Below, in pieces: positions 44,479 through 53,244 of a DNA stretch of 64,000 bases. The stretch lies in contig NZ_LGEL01000031.1 of assembly GCF_001636695.1 (NCBI RefSeq), forward strand, positions 1-64,000. Direction: 5' to 3'. Position 1 is the stretch's first letter, and each line of letters begins with the position of its first letter. This DNA comes from Pedobacter panaciterrae. GTDB lineage: Bacteria; Bacteroidota; Bacteroidia; Sphingobacteriales; Sphingobacteriaceae. Under the pieces are notes generated by a model, which saw only the letters and a program-made list of their open reading frames with translations, did not search any database and was not told the DNA's origin. The position numbers and the translations under genes are program-made.

Positions 44479-45516
44479 TTATTTTGGTTTTATGAACAAT
44501 TTCTGTGAAGGAAATTTCTCTGCTAAATTTTTACTGATTCCAAAATTACCTTGAAGTAATGCTTCGGGATTAGTGGCAAGCCATTCACTTAAATCAATAG
44601 CCTCGTAATGGCCATTATTAAAACCAATCAATATCCGGCAAACATCCTCACCTGTATTTTTGATATAATGGCCCGCCCCCATCGGCACATAGCCCACATC
44701 CCCAGTTTCAAAATGCTCGGTCACGGCCTTACCTTCGGCAAGAAAAACAGTCATTTCTGCCGTTCCAGAAATGTAATACTGCCATTCATCTGCATTAGGA
44801 TGCCAGTGCATTTCTCTTAATGCACCCGGCTGTAGTTCGATAACCGAGCCAGACATGGTAGTACTGATCGGAAATTCTGTAGAAGTAACCAACCGTTGCG
44901 TACCTCCACCGGGTATTCTTCTGGGCTGTTGTGCATCAAGTGGATAACGATGTTTACTGCTAAGTTCAGGAATGGGACGGGGCGAAGAAATACACGATGC
45001 ATCATCAGGTACATCACCTAATGCAAAATAAACCTCTTTTTTAGGTAGCAAATCTACCTCTTCCAAACTTAGCCCCAGATTTTGTGCAGCTATTTCCTTA
45101 GGCACGCTTCTTATAAAATCTGTAATACTAAAAGTATGGTCTTCGGAAAAATCTCCATTATCAAAAATCAATATAAAATGGCATTCTCCCGGGCCTATCC
45201 CCTGAATAGAGTGACCGTATCCTTTTGGAAAATACCATGTATCGCCAGGCCCAAAGGTATCGATATACGAACTGCCATCCGGATGAATAATTGTTGTTCG
45301 GCAATGGCCACTTAAAACATAGGCCCACTCAGCTGCATTGGCATGCCAATGCAATTCGCGCATTCCGCCTGGCTCAAGGCGCATCGAGACACCTGCTATT
45401 CCTGTTGAAGCTGGAAAATCGTGAACAGAAGCGCCACGCGTAATACCTCCAGACCCCAACCGGGGCTCTTTTTTCTCTAGCTGATATTTAAAGCTTAATA
45501 TCTCTTTTTCCATCAT
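44479..45516 (-). CDS. oxdC: Bicupin oxalate decarboxylase
   Basis: This is a 345-residue protein with two cupin domains, as in OxdC/OxdD. Mn ligands appear in each: HWHANAAEW (domain 1) and HWHPNADEW (domain 2). The lid that decides between decarboxylase and oxidase activity reads SEDHT, corresponding to SENST in OxdC and keeping the catalytic Glu, so decarboxylation of oxalate to formate and CO2 is likely. There is no signal peptide. The start chosen is the ATG at 45516, just before the family's N-terminus; an upstream in-frame ATG at 45576 adds 20 residues. It is 72 bases behind the msrB gene on the same strand. Confidence 0.85.
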   Translation of the reverse strand: MMEKEILSFKYQLEKKEPRLGSGGITRGASVHDFPASTGIAGVSMRLEPGGMRELHWHANAAEWAYVLSGHCRTTIIHPDGSSYIDTFGPGDTWYFPKGYGHSIQGIGPGECHFILIFDNGDFSEDHTFSITDFIRSVPKEIAAQNLGLSLEEVDLLPKKEVYFALGDVPDDASCISSPRPIPELSSKHRYPLDAQQPRRIPGGGTQRLVTSTEFPISTTMSGSVIELQPGALREMHWHPNADEWQYYISGTAEMTVFLAEGKAVTEHFETGDVGYVPMGAGHYIKNTGEDVCRILIGFNNGHYEAIDLSEWLATNPEALLQGNFGISKNLAEKFPSQKLFIKPK

Positions 45517-45588
45517 CAGGTCTATTTTCCTGAAATTACAAATATTAAATACCTTGTGCAAATGATAAATAGGCAAACAACGAGCTGT

Positions 45589-46095
45589 CTACCTGCCCAG
45601 GGCATCTGGTTCAAAATCCATCGAGATAGAATTCATACAATAACGCTTGTGAGTTGGTGCCGGTCCATCATCAAAAATATGGCCCAGGTGCGATCCACAA
45701 CGACCACAAAGCACTTCAGTACGTTCCATTCCTAATGAATTATCTTCACGGTAAACTGTACTGTTCTTCCGTATAGGTTCAAAAAAGCTGGGCCAGCCGC
45801 AAGTGCTGGCAAACTTTGCATCAGATTTAAATAACGCATTACCACACACCCTGCAGTAATAAGTCCCCTTAGCATCAGCATCCCAGTATTTACCTGTAAA
45901 AGCCCTTTCGGTAGCTCCTTCTCTCGCTACTGCATACAACTCAGGGAACAAGATCTTTTTCCATTCTGCATTACTAACATTAAGTTTTTTAGTATCTGTT
46001 CTGGAATAGTACGGATTTTTAACTGCCGGAGTACTTTGCCCGTAACTGCCTGAAACCACTAGTGCCAGGATCAGTGTATTGAAAATATTTTTCAT
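45589..46095 (-). CDS. msrB: Exported peptide-methionine (R)-S-oxide reductase
   Basis: This is a 168-residue MsrB with a signal peptide (MKNIFNTLILALVVSGSYGQ), so it acts outside the cytoplasm. The family residues are complete: two CxxC zinc pairs (CRVCG and CGRCG), TCGWPSFF, and the catalytic Cys in KRYCMNSISMDF. It repairs methionine sulfoxide residues using thioredoxin-like reductants. The start is the ATG at 46095, eight codons into the longest frame, where the signal peptide begins. It follows the GH3 gene by 62 bases and may be transcribed with the glycan locus, but a separate unit is possible. Confidence 0.95.
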   Translation of the reverse strand: MKNIFNTLILALVVSGSYGQSTPAVKNPYYSRTDTKKLNVSNAEWKKILFPELYAVAREGATERAFTGKYWDADAKGTYYCRVCGNALFKSDAKFASTCGWPSFFEPIRKNSTVYREDNSLGMERTEVLCGRCGSHLGHIFDDGPAPTHKRYCMNSISMDFEPDALGR

Positions 46096-46157
46096 AGATA
46101 GATCATTAAATAATTTCACTTCCTATAAATTTACGTAATCGCTCAAAGTAAAGATGG

Positions 46158-48539
46158 TCACCACATCATCATTTTACTGCCCTCCAACACGATATTATCC
46201 GAAGAAGGTCCAACCATCACCTTCAAGTTAGTTTTTTCGTTTACCCATTCCATCGCCTGACTATAAATTTTCAAATCTTCGGCATTTATGTTAAAAACAA
46301 CATGGCGGGTCTCGCCAGCATTAAGTCTCACCCTTGTAAATCCTTTAAGCTCTTGAACTGGCATAACGACACTGGCATGCTGATGGCTGATATAAAGTTG
46401 TGGGACCTCGTCCCCTGAAAGTGAACCGGTATTTTTTAGATCAAATTCTACTGTAATTCCACCTTCTTTTAATTTACTTTTGTTCAGGATCAAATTAGAA
46501 TATTGAAAATTAGTATAACTCAAGCCAAATCCAAAACTATAGAGTGGCTTTGCATCACCTTCCAGGTAAGGCCTTCTTTGAGGGTTTAATGTATTATAAT
46601 ACACAGGTAACTGCCCCACAGATTTAGGGAAAGATATTGGCAACCTCCCGGCAGGATTATAATCACCAAATAAAACATCAGCAATTGCAGTACCGCCCCC
46701 TTGCCCTGGGTACCATGCGTTCAGGATCGCATCTATATTTTCGGCAGCATAGTTCAGGTTTAGTGGCCGCCCCATAATCAAAACCAAAATTATTGGCTTT
46801 CCGGTTGCTTTCAACGCTTTTAACAATTTAATCTGATCACCAAGCAAATCAAGTGTCGAGCGGTCAAACCCCTCTCCGCTCTCCATATCACTTAATTTTT
46901 CCTCTCCGAGTTTAACATTTGCGGCACCCGATTCCTGATACTCAGTTTTAAAATCCCGTGCACTTGATCCTCCCAACACCACCACAGTTGCATCAGCCTC
47001 ACTGGCTACGGCAACTGCTTTTGCAATTTCAGTGGAGCTTGTATCGCGAATCGCACAGCCTTTAGCAGAAGTAACCTGAGCATGGGCACCCAGCTTATTT
47101 TCAATTCCCTTCAGAACCGTAATTACATTGGTTTCATTCTGTGGGGCTGTATAATCTCCAAGCTGATTATAGATATTATCAGCATTCGGACCAATTACAG
47201 CTATTTTTTTTATGTTTTTAGATAATGGCAAAACTGATCCTTTGTTCTTAAGCAAGATCAAGGATTCTCTGGCAACCTCTGCGGCAAGATTAATTTTATT
47301 ACTATCGCGAACCTGTGAAGCCGCCTTTGAAGGGTCTACATATGGATTTTCGAAAAGCCCCATATTGAATTTTATTCGTAAAACCCTACTTACCGCAGTA
47401 TCTAAAACAGCTGTTTCTACAGTACCATTTTTAAGAGCCCTTAACAGCGACTTACCAAAACCATAACCGCTTAAATCTGCATCCAAACCAGAGTTTATAG
47501 CCAGTGCAGCAGCATCCTCGGCACTCGCAGCTACATGATGATTATTGTAAAGACCCGAAATACTACCCAAATCAGAGATGCTGAAACCCTTAAATTTCCA
47601 TTGTTTAATCAGCAATTCCTTAAGCAGATATGGATTCGCCGTGCATGGAATCCCGTCAATTGAATTATAGGCGGTCATTACAGATAAAGCCCCCGCATCA
47701 ATTGCAGCTTTAATCGGCGGAAGATAAAACTGATTCAGCCCTCTTAAGCCTACAGAATTGCCTCCTCCATTATGTCCACCTTCAGGCGCACCATATGCAG
47801 CAAAATGTTTTAGTGTTGAAACGATGTTATGGCCGCTTTTTAAATCATTACCCTGAAAACCCTTAACCATAGCAACCCCCATTTTACTGATCAGCCAGGG
47901 ATCTTCTCCATAAGTCTCCTCCACCCTCGACCATCTCGGCTCCCTTGCCAAATCAAGAACAGGTCCATATCCAATATGGCTGCCCTGCAAACGGGTTTCC
48001 TCTGCAATTGCCGAAGCCATTTTTTCGATCAGATCAACATTCCAGGTACTTGCCTGCCCCAAAGAGGTCGGGAATACAGTTGTGCCGATGGCCATGTGCC
48101 CATGCGGACATTCCTCGGCCAGCAACAAAGGGATGCCCAGCCTGGTCTGCTCCATTGCGTATTTCTGGATGGCATTGGTGGCTTTTGCCGCCAGTTCGGG
48201 TGTCAGGCCATTCAGCAAAGTTTTCTTGGTCCATGGATCGGCCCTAAGTGTAGCCCAAAGCATCCCGGTATACTCCTCACGGAGTGTCTTTTTAAAAGCT
48301 TCGCTTATAGTCACTGAATTTCCTTTTCTCTCATACATTGGCCAGCCCAGAGGTGTAGAAATCTGTCCAACTTTTTCTTCAGTAGTCATCCTTGAAAGCA
48401 AGTCTTTAATCCGGCTTTCTGTTGAAGCCTTTGGATTTTGATAGACCGCATCCTTGTTTTTCTTTTGTGCAAAAAGGTTTCCGGTATTAACCGATAATAA
48501 TAAGATTGGCAAAGCCGCAAAAACTGTTATTTTCTTCAT
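46158..48539 (-). CDS. GH3 beta-glycosidase
   Basis: This protein of about 793 residues has a signal peptide (MKKITVFAALPILLLSVNTG). The family is glycoside hydrolase 3: the N-terminal TIM barrel has DLAREPRWSRVEETYGEDP, the substrate-binding KHFAAYGAPEGGHNGGG, and the nucleophile Asp in GFSISDLGSI. The alpha/beta sandwich domain has ADATVVVLGGSS, and a C-terminal fibronectin III-like domain (TVEFDLKNTGSLSGDEVPQL) is present. The closest type is beta-glucosidase/xylosidase (BglX-like) rather than NagZ, because the NagZ motif is absent. It is last in the glycan locus, 10 bases after the dipeptidase. The start used is the ATG at 48539, where the signal peptide begins. Confidence 0.93.
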   Translation of the reverse strand: MKKITVFAALPILLLSVNTGNLFAQKKNKDAVYQNPKASTESRIKDLLSRMTTEEKVGQISTPLGWPMYERKGNSVTISEAFKKTLREEYTGMLWATLRADPWTKKTLLNGLTPELAAKATNAIQKYAMEQTRLGIPLLLAEECPHGHMAIGTTVFPTSLGQASTWNVDLIEKMASAIAEETRLQGSHIGYGPVLDLAREPRWSRVEETYGEDPWLISKMGVAMVKGFQGNDLKSGHNIVSTLKHFAAYGAPEGGHNGGGNSVGLRGLNQFYLPPIKAAIDAGALSVMTAYNSIDGIPCTANPYLLKELLIKQWKFKGFSISDLGSISGLYNNHHVAASAEDAAALAINSGLDADLSGYGFGKSLLRALKNGTVETAVLDTAVSRVLRIKFNMGLFENPYVDPSKAASQVRDSNKINLAAEVARESLILLKNKGSVLPLSKNIKKIAVIGPNADNIYNQLGDYTAPQNETNVITVLKGIENKLGAHAQVTSAKGCAIRDTSSTEIAKAVAVASEADATVVVLGGSSARDFKTEYQESGAANVKLGEEKLSDMESGEGFDRSTLDLLGDQIKLLKALKATGKPIILVLIMGRPLNLNYAAENIDAILNAWYPGQGGGTAIADVLFGDYNPAGRLPISFPKSVGQLPVYYNTLNPQRRPYLEGDAKPLYSFGFGLSYTNFQYSNLILNKSKLKEGGITVEFDLKNTGSLSGDEVPQLYISHQHASVVMPVQELKGFTRVRLNAGETRHVVFNINAEDLKIYSQAMEWVNEKTNLKVMVGPSSDNIVLEGSKMMMW

Positions 48540-48549
48540 ATTGATCTTT

Positions 48550-49620
48550 TTATGCCCAGGCCTTGCAAAGAAATCTGATCCAATTGCCATGCATTAAATT
48601 TTCTACATCCTTTTCGGTATAACCGCGTTTTTGAAACAGACCGGGGATTTTATCCAGATCAGCTATGCTTTCCAGATCGTATGGACACTGCTCTGTTCCA
48701 AATGCACCATCCAAATCCGAACCTATACCTACATGAAGGGCATTGCCTGCAAGCTGACATATATGGTCAATGTGATTGATCATAACTTCAAGGTTACAGT
48801 TCATTTCCTTTGGTGTCGAAATACCCCGCTGCCAATTCGGAACCATCATCCAGGCATCAAGAGCAGCACCAATTACAGCTCCCCGCTTAATTAATTCCTT
48901 AATCTGTTCATCGCTGAACTGCCTGTTATGATTTACCAATTTCCTGCAATTGTTGTGCGAGGCCCAAATATGACCATTAAAATGATCCAGTGCATCCCAA
49001 AAACTCTCATCGCACAAATGAGTCGCATCAAGAATAATATTTAGTCTTTCCATTTCCGCAAGCAATTCATATCCACCAGTACGTAGCTTACCAGTCGCAT
49101 CTGTTCCCTGGGCATATCTTCCGGGACCATAATGGGCTGGTCCAACTGCCCTTAACCCATTATCATAGGCATGCTGTAAATAATCAACAGAAACAATGGA
49201 ATCGGCACCTTCCAAACTTAGGATATATCCAACCGGCCTTTTTATTTCTGGCGAATCTTCTTTCCATAGAGCGAGGTGCTTTTCCAGACCCGGCAGATCA
49301 TTGATCTGGATCATTTCTCCGCAGTCTTCCATCACTTTGTACCAGGCAAGCTGTCCCTGTGTCTGCGCCCAGGCTTGCTCAGGAGAGTGCCAACCGGGTA
49401 AAGCATTATCGGGTGCAACATACCTGGCAATCTGAGTTGCTACTACTAAACCAATATTACCTTTTCTAAGTTCCGGCAAAGATACCGTTGCTCTTGCACG
49501 ATCGGGTTTGTCAGACAATCCGCGTTCACGCTCATTTATTTCAGATAGAGGAAGCGTCAAATCACGGTTCCACTCCAGCGCATTCATACTTAAATCCAGA
49601 TGGGCATCTATAGTAAACAT
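48550..49620 (-). CDS. Membrane dipeptidase-like (M19) enzyme
   Basis: This is a 356-residue zinc dipeptidase of the renal-dipeptidase family. Ligands are H7 and D9 (IDAHLD), Glu in LSLEGADS, His in DATHLCDES and the later SHNNCRK and GIGSDLDGAFG. Family members hydrolyse dipeptides, including those with a D-amino acid at the C-terminus. No signal peptide is visible. It lies between a GntP permease and GH3 in the glycan locus, with small gaps. It may break down peptides released with the glycan, as in glycopeptides or peptidoglycan (inference). Confidence 0.92.
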   Translation of the reverse strand: MFTIDAHLDLSMNALEWNRDLTLPLSEINERERGLSDKPDRARATVSLPELRKGNIGLVVATQIARYVAPDNALPGWHSPEQAWAQTQGQLAWYKVMEDCGEMIQINDLPGLEKHLALWKEDSPEIKRPVGYILSLEGADSIVSVDYLQHAYDNGLRAVGPAHYGPGRYAQGTDATGKLRTGGYELLAEMERLNIILDATHLCDESFWDALDHFNGHIWASHNNCRKLVNHNRQFSDEQIKELIKRGAVIGAALDAWMMVPNWQRGISTPKEMNCNLEVMINHIDHICQLAGNALHVGIGSDLDGAFGTEQCPYDLESIADLDKIPGLFQKRGYTEKDVENLMHGNWIRFLCKAWA

Positions 49621-49645
49621 ATCAGATTTTAATAAATTTTCAATA

Positions 49646-50962
49646 TTATGATATAATTAATTTAAGTATAAGTACCCCCGCAAGACCTGCTGTGCCCACA
49701 ATTGATTCCATTACCGCCCAGGAACGGAAAGTATCTTTAAGACTTAAATTAAAATATTCTTTAAACATCCAAAAACCGGCATCGTTCACATGCGAAAACA
49801 TTAAACTGCCAGCCCCAACTGCCAAAACCATTAAATTTGGATCAGTTTTGGTTACCACCATCAGCGGAACAATAATGCCTGCAGTGGTTAAACCCGCCAC
49901 TGTTGCAGAACCTACGCAAAAACGGATTATGGCTGCTATCAGCCATGCCAAAAATAAGGGTTCAACTGATAATCTCTGCAGGTAAACGGCAATTTCATTA
50001 CTCACACCGCTTTCAGTTAAGATCTCCTTCAGGGCACCTGATCCTGCAATAATCAATAAAATAAGTGCAATATCTTTTAATGCATCACCAAAAATACCGG
50101 TAAGATAACTCATTTTCTTCCCTCTGGAAATCCCAAGGAAACAGCTGGCCAAAATCAAAACAGTCAGCATCACAACCGAAGGATGCCCTAAAAATGTAAT
50201 GATTGGAACTATGGATGAATTTTGATCTAAAAACAATGGCAGAAAGGAAGACAGCCCCAATAAAATAACCGGCAGCAACGCGGTAAACAGACTAATAAAA
50301 GTTCCTGGCAATTCATCTTCGGGCAATTCTTTTACCGCAAAAGATGCCATTGGAGAGGAAGGGATATTTTTTAAGGTTTTAGCAAAAAGCGGCCCTCCTA
50401 TTACAATTGCAGGTATGGAAATAAGCATTCCATAGAACAAGGTAAGGCCCATGTTTGCCTTAAACTGCACCACTAAAGCCGATGGCGACGGGTGCGGCGG
50501 TAAAAATCCATGAGTAACAGATAGCGCAGCAAGCATAGGCAAACCAACATACAACGCCGGTAGTTTATAGCGGTAAACTACCGAAAAAATCAGTGGTACC
50601 ATCAGCACAAATCCAATTCCATAATACAGCGGTATACCTATTACAAAACCGGTAATAACCATAGCCCATTGAATATTCTTATGGCCAAAAGCGTTCATCA
50701 TTACAGAGGCAATTCTTTGGGCAGCACCACTTTCGGCCACCAGTTTCCCCAACATTGCTCCTGTTGTAATAATAATTACCAGGGAACCTAAAACATCTCC
50801 CATCCCTTTTTCAACCGCCCCTACAATTCTTGGCAGAGGCAGTCCCAGTCCTATTCCGGCCAGGATGGAAACAACAAGAAAAGCTATAAATGCATTAATT
50901 TTAAAAACAGAGATCATCAAAATCAATAGCGCAATGCACAGAAAAACAATTACTATAATCAT
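49646..50962 (-). CDS. GntP family permease
   Basis: This 438-residue inner-membrane symporter has 12-14 hydrophobic helices and motifs of the GntP gluconate/organic-acid family (GAMLGKLVAESGAAQRIASVM, TVAGLTTAGIIVPLM, GAGSLMFSHVNDAGFWMFKE). Family substrates are gluconate and related sugar acids. Its start overlaps the GH20 stop by one base (TGATG), so translation is coupled. In this locus it probably takes up a sugar or sugar acid released by the hydrolases; fucose is not a known GntP substrate, so the exact substrate is uncertain. Confidence 0.92.
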   Translation of the reverse strand: MIIVIVFLCIALLILMISVFKINAFIAFLVVSILAGIGLGLPLPRIVGAVEKGMGDVLGSLVIIITTGAMLGKLVAESGAAQRIASVMMNAFGHKNIQWAMVITGFVIGIPLYYGIGFVLMVPLIFSVVYRYKLPALYVGLPMLAALSVTHGFLPPHPSPSALVVQFKANMGLTLFYGMLISIPAIVIGGPLFAKTLKNIPSSPMASFAVKELPEDELPGTFISLFTALLPVILLGLSSFLPLFLDQNSSIVPIITFLGHPSVVMLTVLILASCFLGISRGKKMSYLTGIFGDALKDIALILLIIAGSGALKEILTESGVSNEIAVYLQRLSVEPLFLAWLIAAIIRFCVGSATVAGLTTAGIIVPLMVVTKTDPNLMVLAVGAGSLMFSHVNDAGFWMFKEYFNLSLKDTFRSWAVMESIVGTAGLAGVLILKLIIS

Positions 50963-53244
50963 CAGTTTACAATTATCTCATCTGCCATTAGCCAGGCATT
51001 CCCACCCGCACCATATTCACCTTTCGGAATTATGCCCTTATTTATAGCTTTTATTCTGATGTACCTGGCTGCCATCGGATTTATTTTTTGTCTTACACGG
51101 TTAATCCCTTCAACCGGAAAATCTAATAACTGATAAACCTGTTGATAATTTTTCCCATCAACCGAAAGCTCAAAAGTCAACCGCTCAGGTTCCCACATTT
51201 TCTGCCAGTGATATTTCAATATACCAATACCTACCTCCGTAATCAGTTTTGATGACCCCAGATCAACAACTGCTTCCAGGTCTTTTCCGCTGAAACCCAT
51301 CCACTCTCCAGTATTGTACAGATAAGTTCCCTCAACCCCATTTACCAGGGTCTGTTTGCCCACTCCGTAATTGGCTGAAGGCAAATCTTTAAGCAATACC
51401 GTTTTTCCTGTGGCCAAACTTATTTCAAAATGCTGTTCAAAAACATTCCCTTGCTGCTTTCCTTTAAAAAAGCTGGTTGCTTTAAGGTTACCGGAATTGG
51501 GAATCGCTAAAGGTTTATCGTAAACAGCGCTTTTTGAATTGGGGTAAGTTCCATCAAGGGTATACCTGATCTCTGTATTTGGCCGGTCTGATTTCAATTC
51601 ATATCTGGTGCCATCGCGCATAGATCCATAAACATCATAATCGCTTTTGGCATAATTAACCTGCTTTAAAAACCGCGACTGACCGTCCAGCCGATTTAAA
51701 AAGTCAGGATAGTCCTTTTGCTGATTTTTGCTCCATGCTACTTCGGCCAAAGCAATGATCCTAGGAAAAATCATGTACTCCGCTTTTTGCGCATCAGGTA
51801 AATATTCAGACCAAACATTTGCCTGCACACCTAAAATATATTTTTTTTCATCCTCGTTAAGTGCAGGCGGCAGTGGATTATATTCATAAATCTTGCTTAA
51901 GGGGGTGAAACCACCCGCAGCAATCTGCTCACTTTTTTGGCGAGACTGGTAGTAATCCAGGTAAACAAATTTCTCGGGGGTCATGATCACATTATGCTTT
52001 AATTTTGCTGCCGCGATGCCACCTTCTTCACCCCGCCAGCTCATTATGGTAGCACCGGGAGAAATCCCGCCCTCTAAAATCTCATCCCACCCAATAATTT
52101 TCCTGCCTTTCGATTCCACATATTTCTCCACCCGCCTAATGAAATAGGACTGCAGTTCATGCTCATCTTTTAAATTTTCATCTTTGATCCGTTTTTGGCA
52201 CTTCGGGCAAACCTTCCAGCGTGTCTTAGGGCATTCATCACCACCGATATGAATATATTTAGAGGGGAACAGATCAATCACTTCATCTAAAACACCTTCT
52301 ATAAACTCAAAGGTTTTATCATTCCCCGCACAAAAAACATCATCAAAAACGCCCCAATATCTTGCCGGCTGATAAGGTCCACCCACACAGCCCAAACCCG
52401 GATAGGCAGACAAAGCTGCCAATGCATGTCCCGGCATTTCGATCTCAGGAATTACAGTTATTTTTCTCTCTGCCGCATAAGCTACAACTTCCCTTATATC
52501 TTTCTGACTATAATAACCACCATATTCCAGCCCGTCAAAAAGATGTGGTTCAGTCCGCTTATGCCCTATCAGTGTTTCACTTCTCCAGGCAGCGGTTTGC
52601 TGCAACTGAGGGTATTTTTTGATTTCTATCCTCCATCCCTGATCATCAGTAAGGTGCCAGTGAAAAGTATTAATTTTATAAAATGAGAGAATGTCCAGCC
52701 ACTTTTTAATAGTACCAGTACTGAACATATTCCGGCTCACATCCAGATGCATCCCCCGGTATGAAAATACCGGGTAATCTATGATTTTACAGGCCGGAAC
52801 TGATAGCGCTCCCTTTTCTGATTTATGAATGATCTGCATTAAAGACTGCAGGCCATAAAAAATCCCCGAACCGTCAGCTCCTGTAATTTTGATCTGTGAT
52901 GCACTAACTTCCAAAATGTAACCTTCCGGATTTGTAATTTTTGTGGAGTCAATTTCCAGATAAAGGTTATTTTTTGCCGAAACTGAGGAGCCGGCCGATT
53001 TCAGATCTATCCTGCCAAACTCTTTAAGATAGCTCTTTATAAAAACGGCAAATGCCATTTCCTGTTTTGTTTTGGCCAGCACCTCAGTTTCAGAACTAAA
53101 ATTAAATGTTCCCGTACGTTTTTCCACAGAAACCGGCTTAGGGATAATACCAATATGTTGTTCCTGGGCAAAGCCATACAGGGAAACAAACTGTAGAACC
53201 ACAAGGTTCAGGAAAGCAAAAAATCGGTATTTAAACAATTTCAT
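50962..53244 (-). CDS. GH20 beta-N-acetylhexosaminidase
   Basis: This 760-residue enzyme has a signal peptide ending near YGFAQ. It has an N-terminal GH20b domain (IIPKPVSVEKRTGTF), then the catalytic barrel with WHLTDDQGW and the D336-E337 pair in YIHIGGDECPK. These cleave terminal beta-linked GlcNAc/GalNAc by substrate-assisted catalysis. The C-terminal 200 residues include a CHB_HEX_C-like piece and a discoidin (F5/8 type C)-like module (GIGILKYHWQKMWEPERLTF). It overlaps the fucosidase gene by four bases (ATGA), an obvious operon sign. The neighbours indicate fucosylated GlcNAc-bearing glycans as substrate. Confidence 0.96.
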   Translation of the reverse strand: MKLFKYRFFAFLNLVVLQFVSLYGFAQEQHIGIIPKPVSVEKRTGTFNFSSETEVLAKTKQEMAFAVFIKSYLKEFGRIDLKSAGSSVSAKNNLYLEIDSTKITNPEGYILEVSASQIKITGADGSGIFYGLQSLMQIIHKSEKGALSVPACKIIDYPVFSYRGMHLDVSRNMFSTGTIKKWLDILSFYKINTFHWHLTDDQGWRIEIKKYPQLQQTAAWRSETLIGHKRTEPHLFDGLEYGGYYSQKDIREVVAYAAERKITVIPEIEMPGHALAALSAYPGLGCVGGPYQPARYWGVFDDVFCAGNDKTFEFIEGVLDEVIDLFPSKYIHIGGDECPKTRWKVCPKCQKRIKDENLKDEHELQSYFIRRVEKYVESKGRKIIGWDEILEGGISPGATIMSWRGEEGGIAAAKLKHNVIMTPEKFVYLDYYQSRQKSEQIAAGGFTPLSKIYEYNPLPPALNEDEKKYILGVQANVWSEYLPDAQKAEYMIFPRIIALAEVAWSKNQQKDYPDFLNRLDGQSRFLKQVNYAKSDYDVYGSMRDGTRYELKSDRPNTEIRYTLDGTYPNSKSAVYDKPLAIPNSGNLKATSFFKGKQQGNVFEQHFEISLATGKTVLLKDLPSANYGVGKQTLVNGVEGTYLYNTGEWMGFSGKDLEAVVDLGSSKLITEVGIGILKYHWQKMWEPERLTFELSVDGKNYQQVYQLLDFPVEGINRVRQKINPMAARYIRIKAINKGIIPKGEYGAGGNAWLMADEIIVN

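Noticed and set aside
47945-48441. Several overlapping plus-strand frames opposite the GH3 gene
   Set aside because: They are shadows of the GH3 N-terminal domain and show no family motifs.
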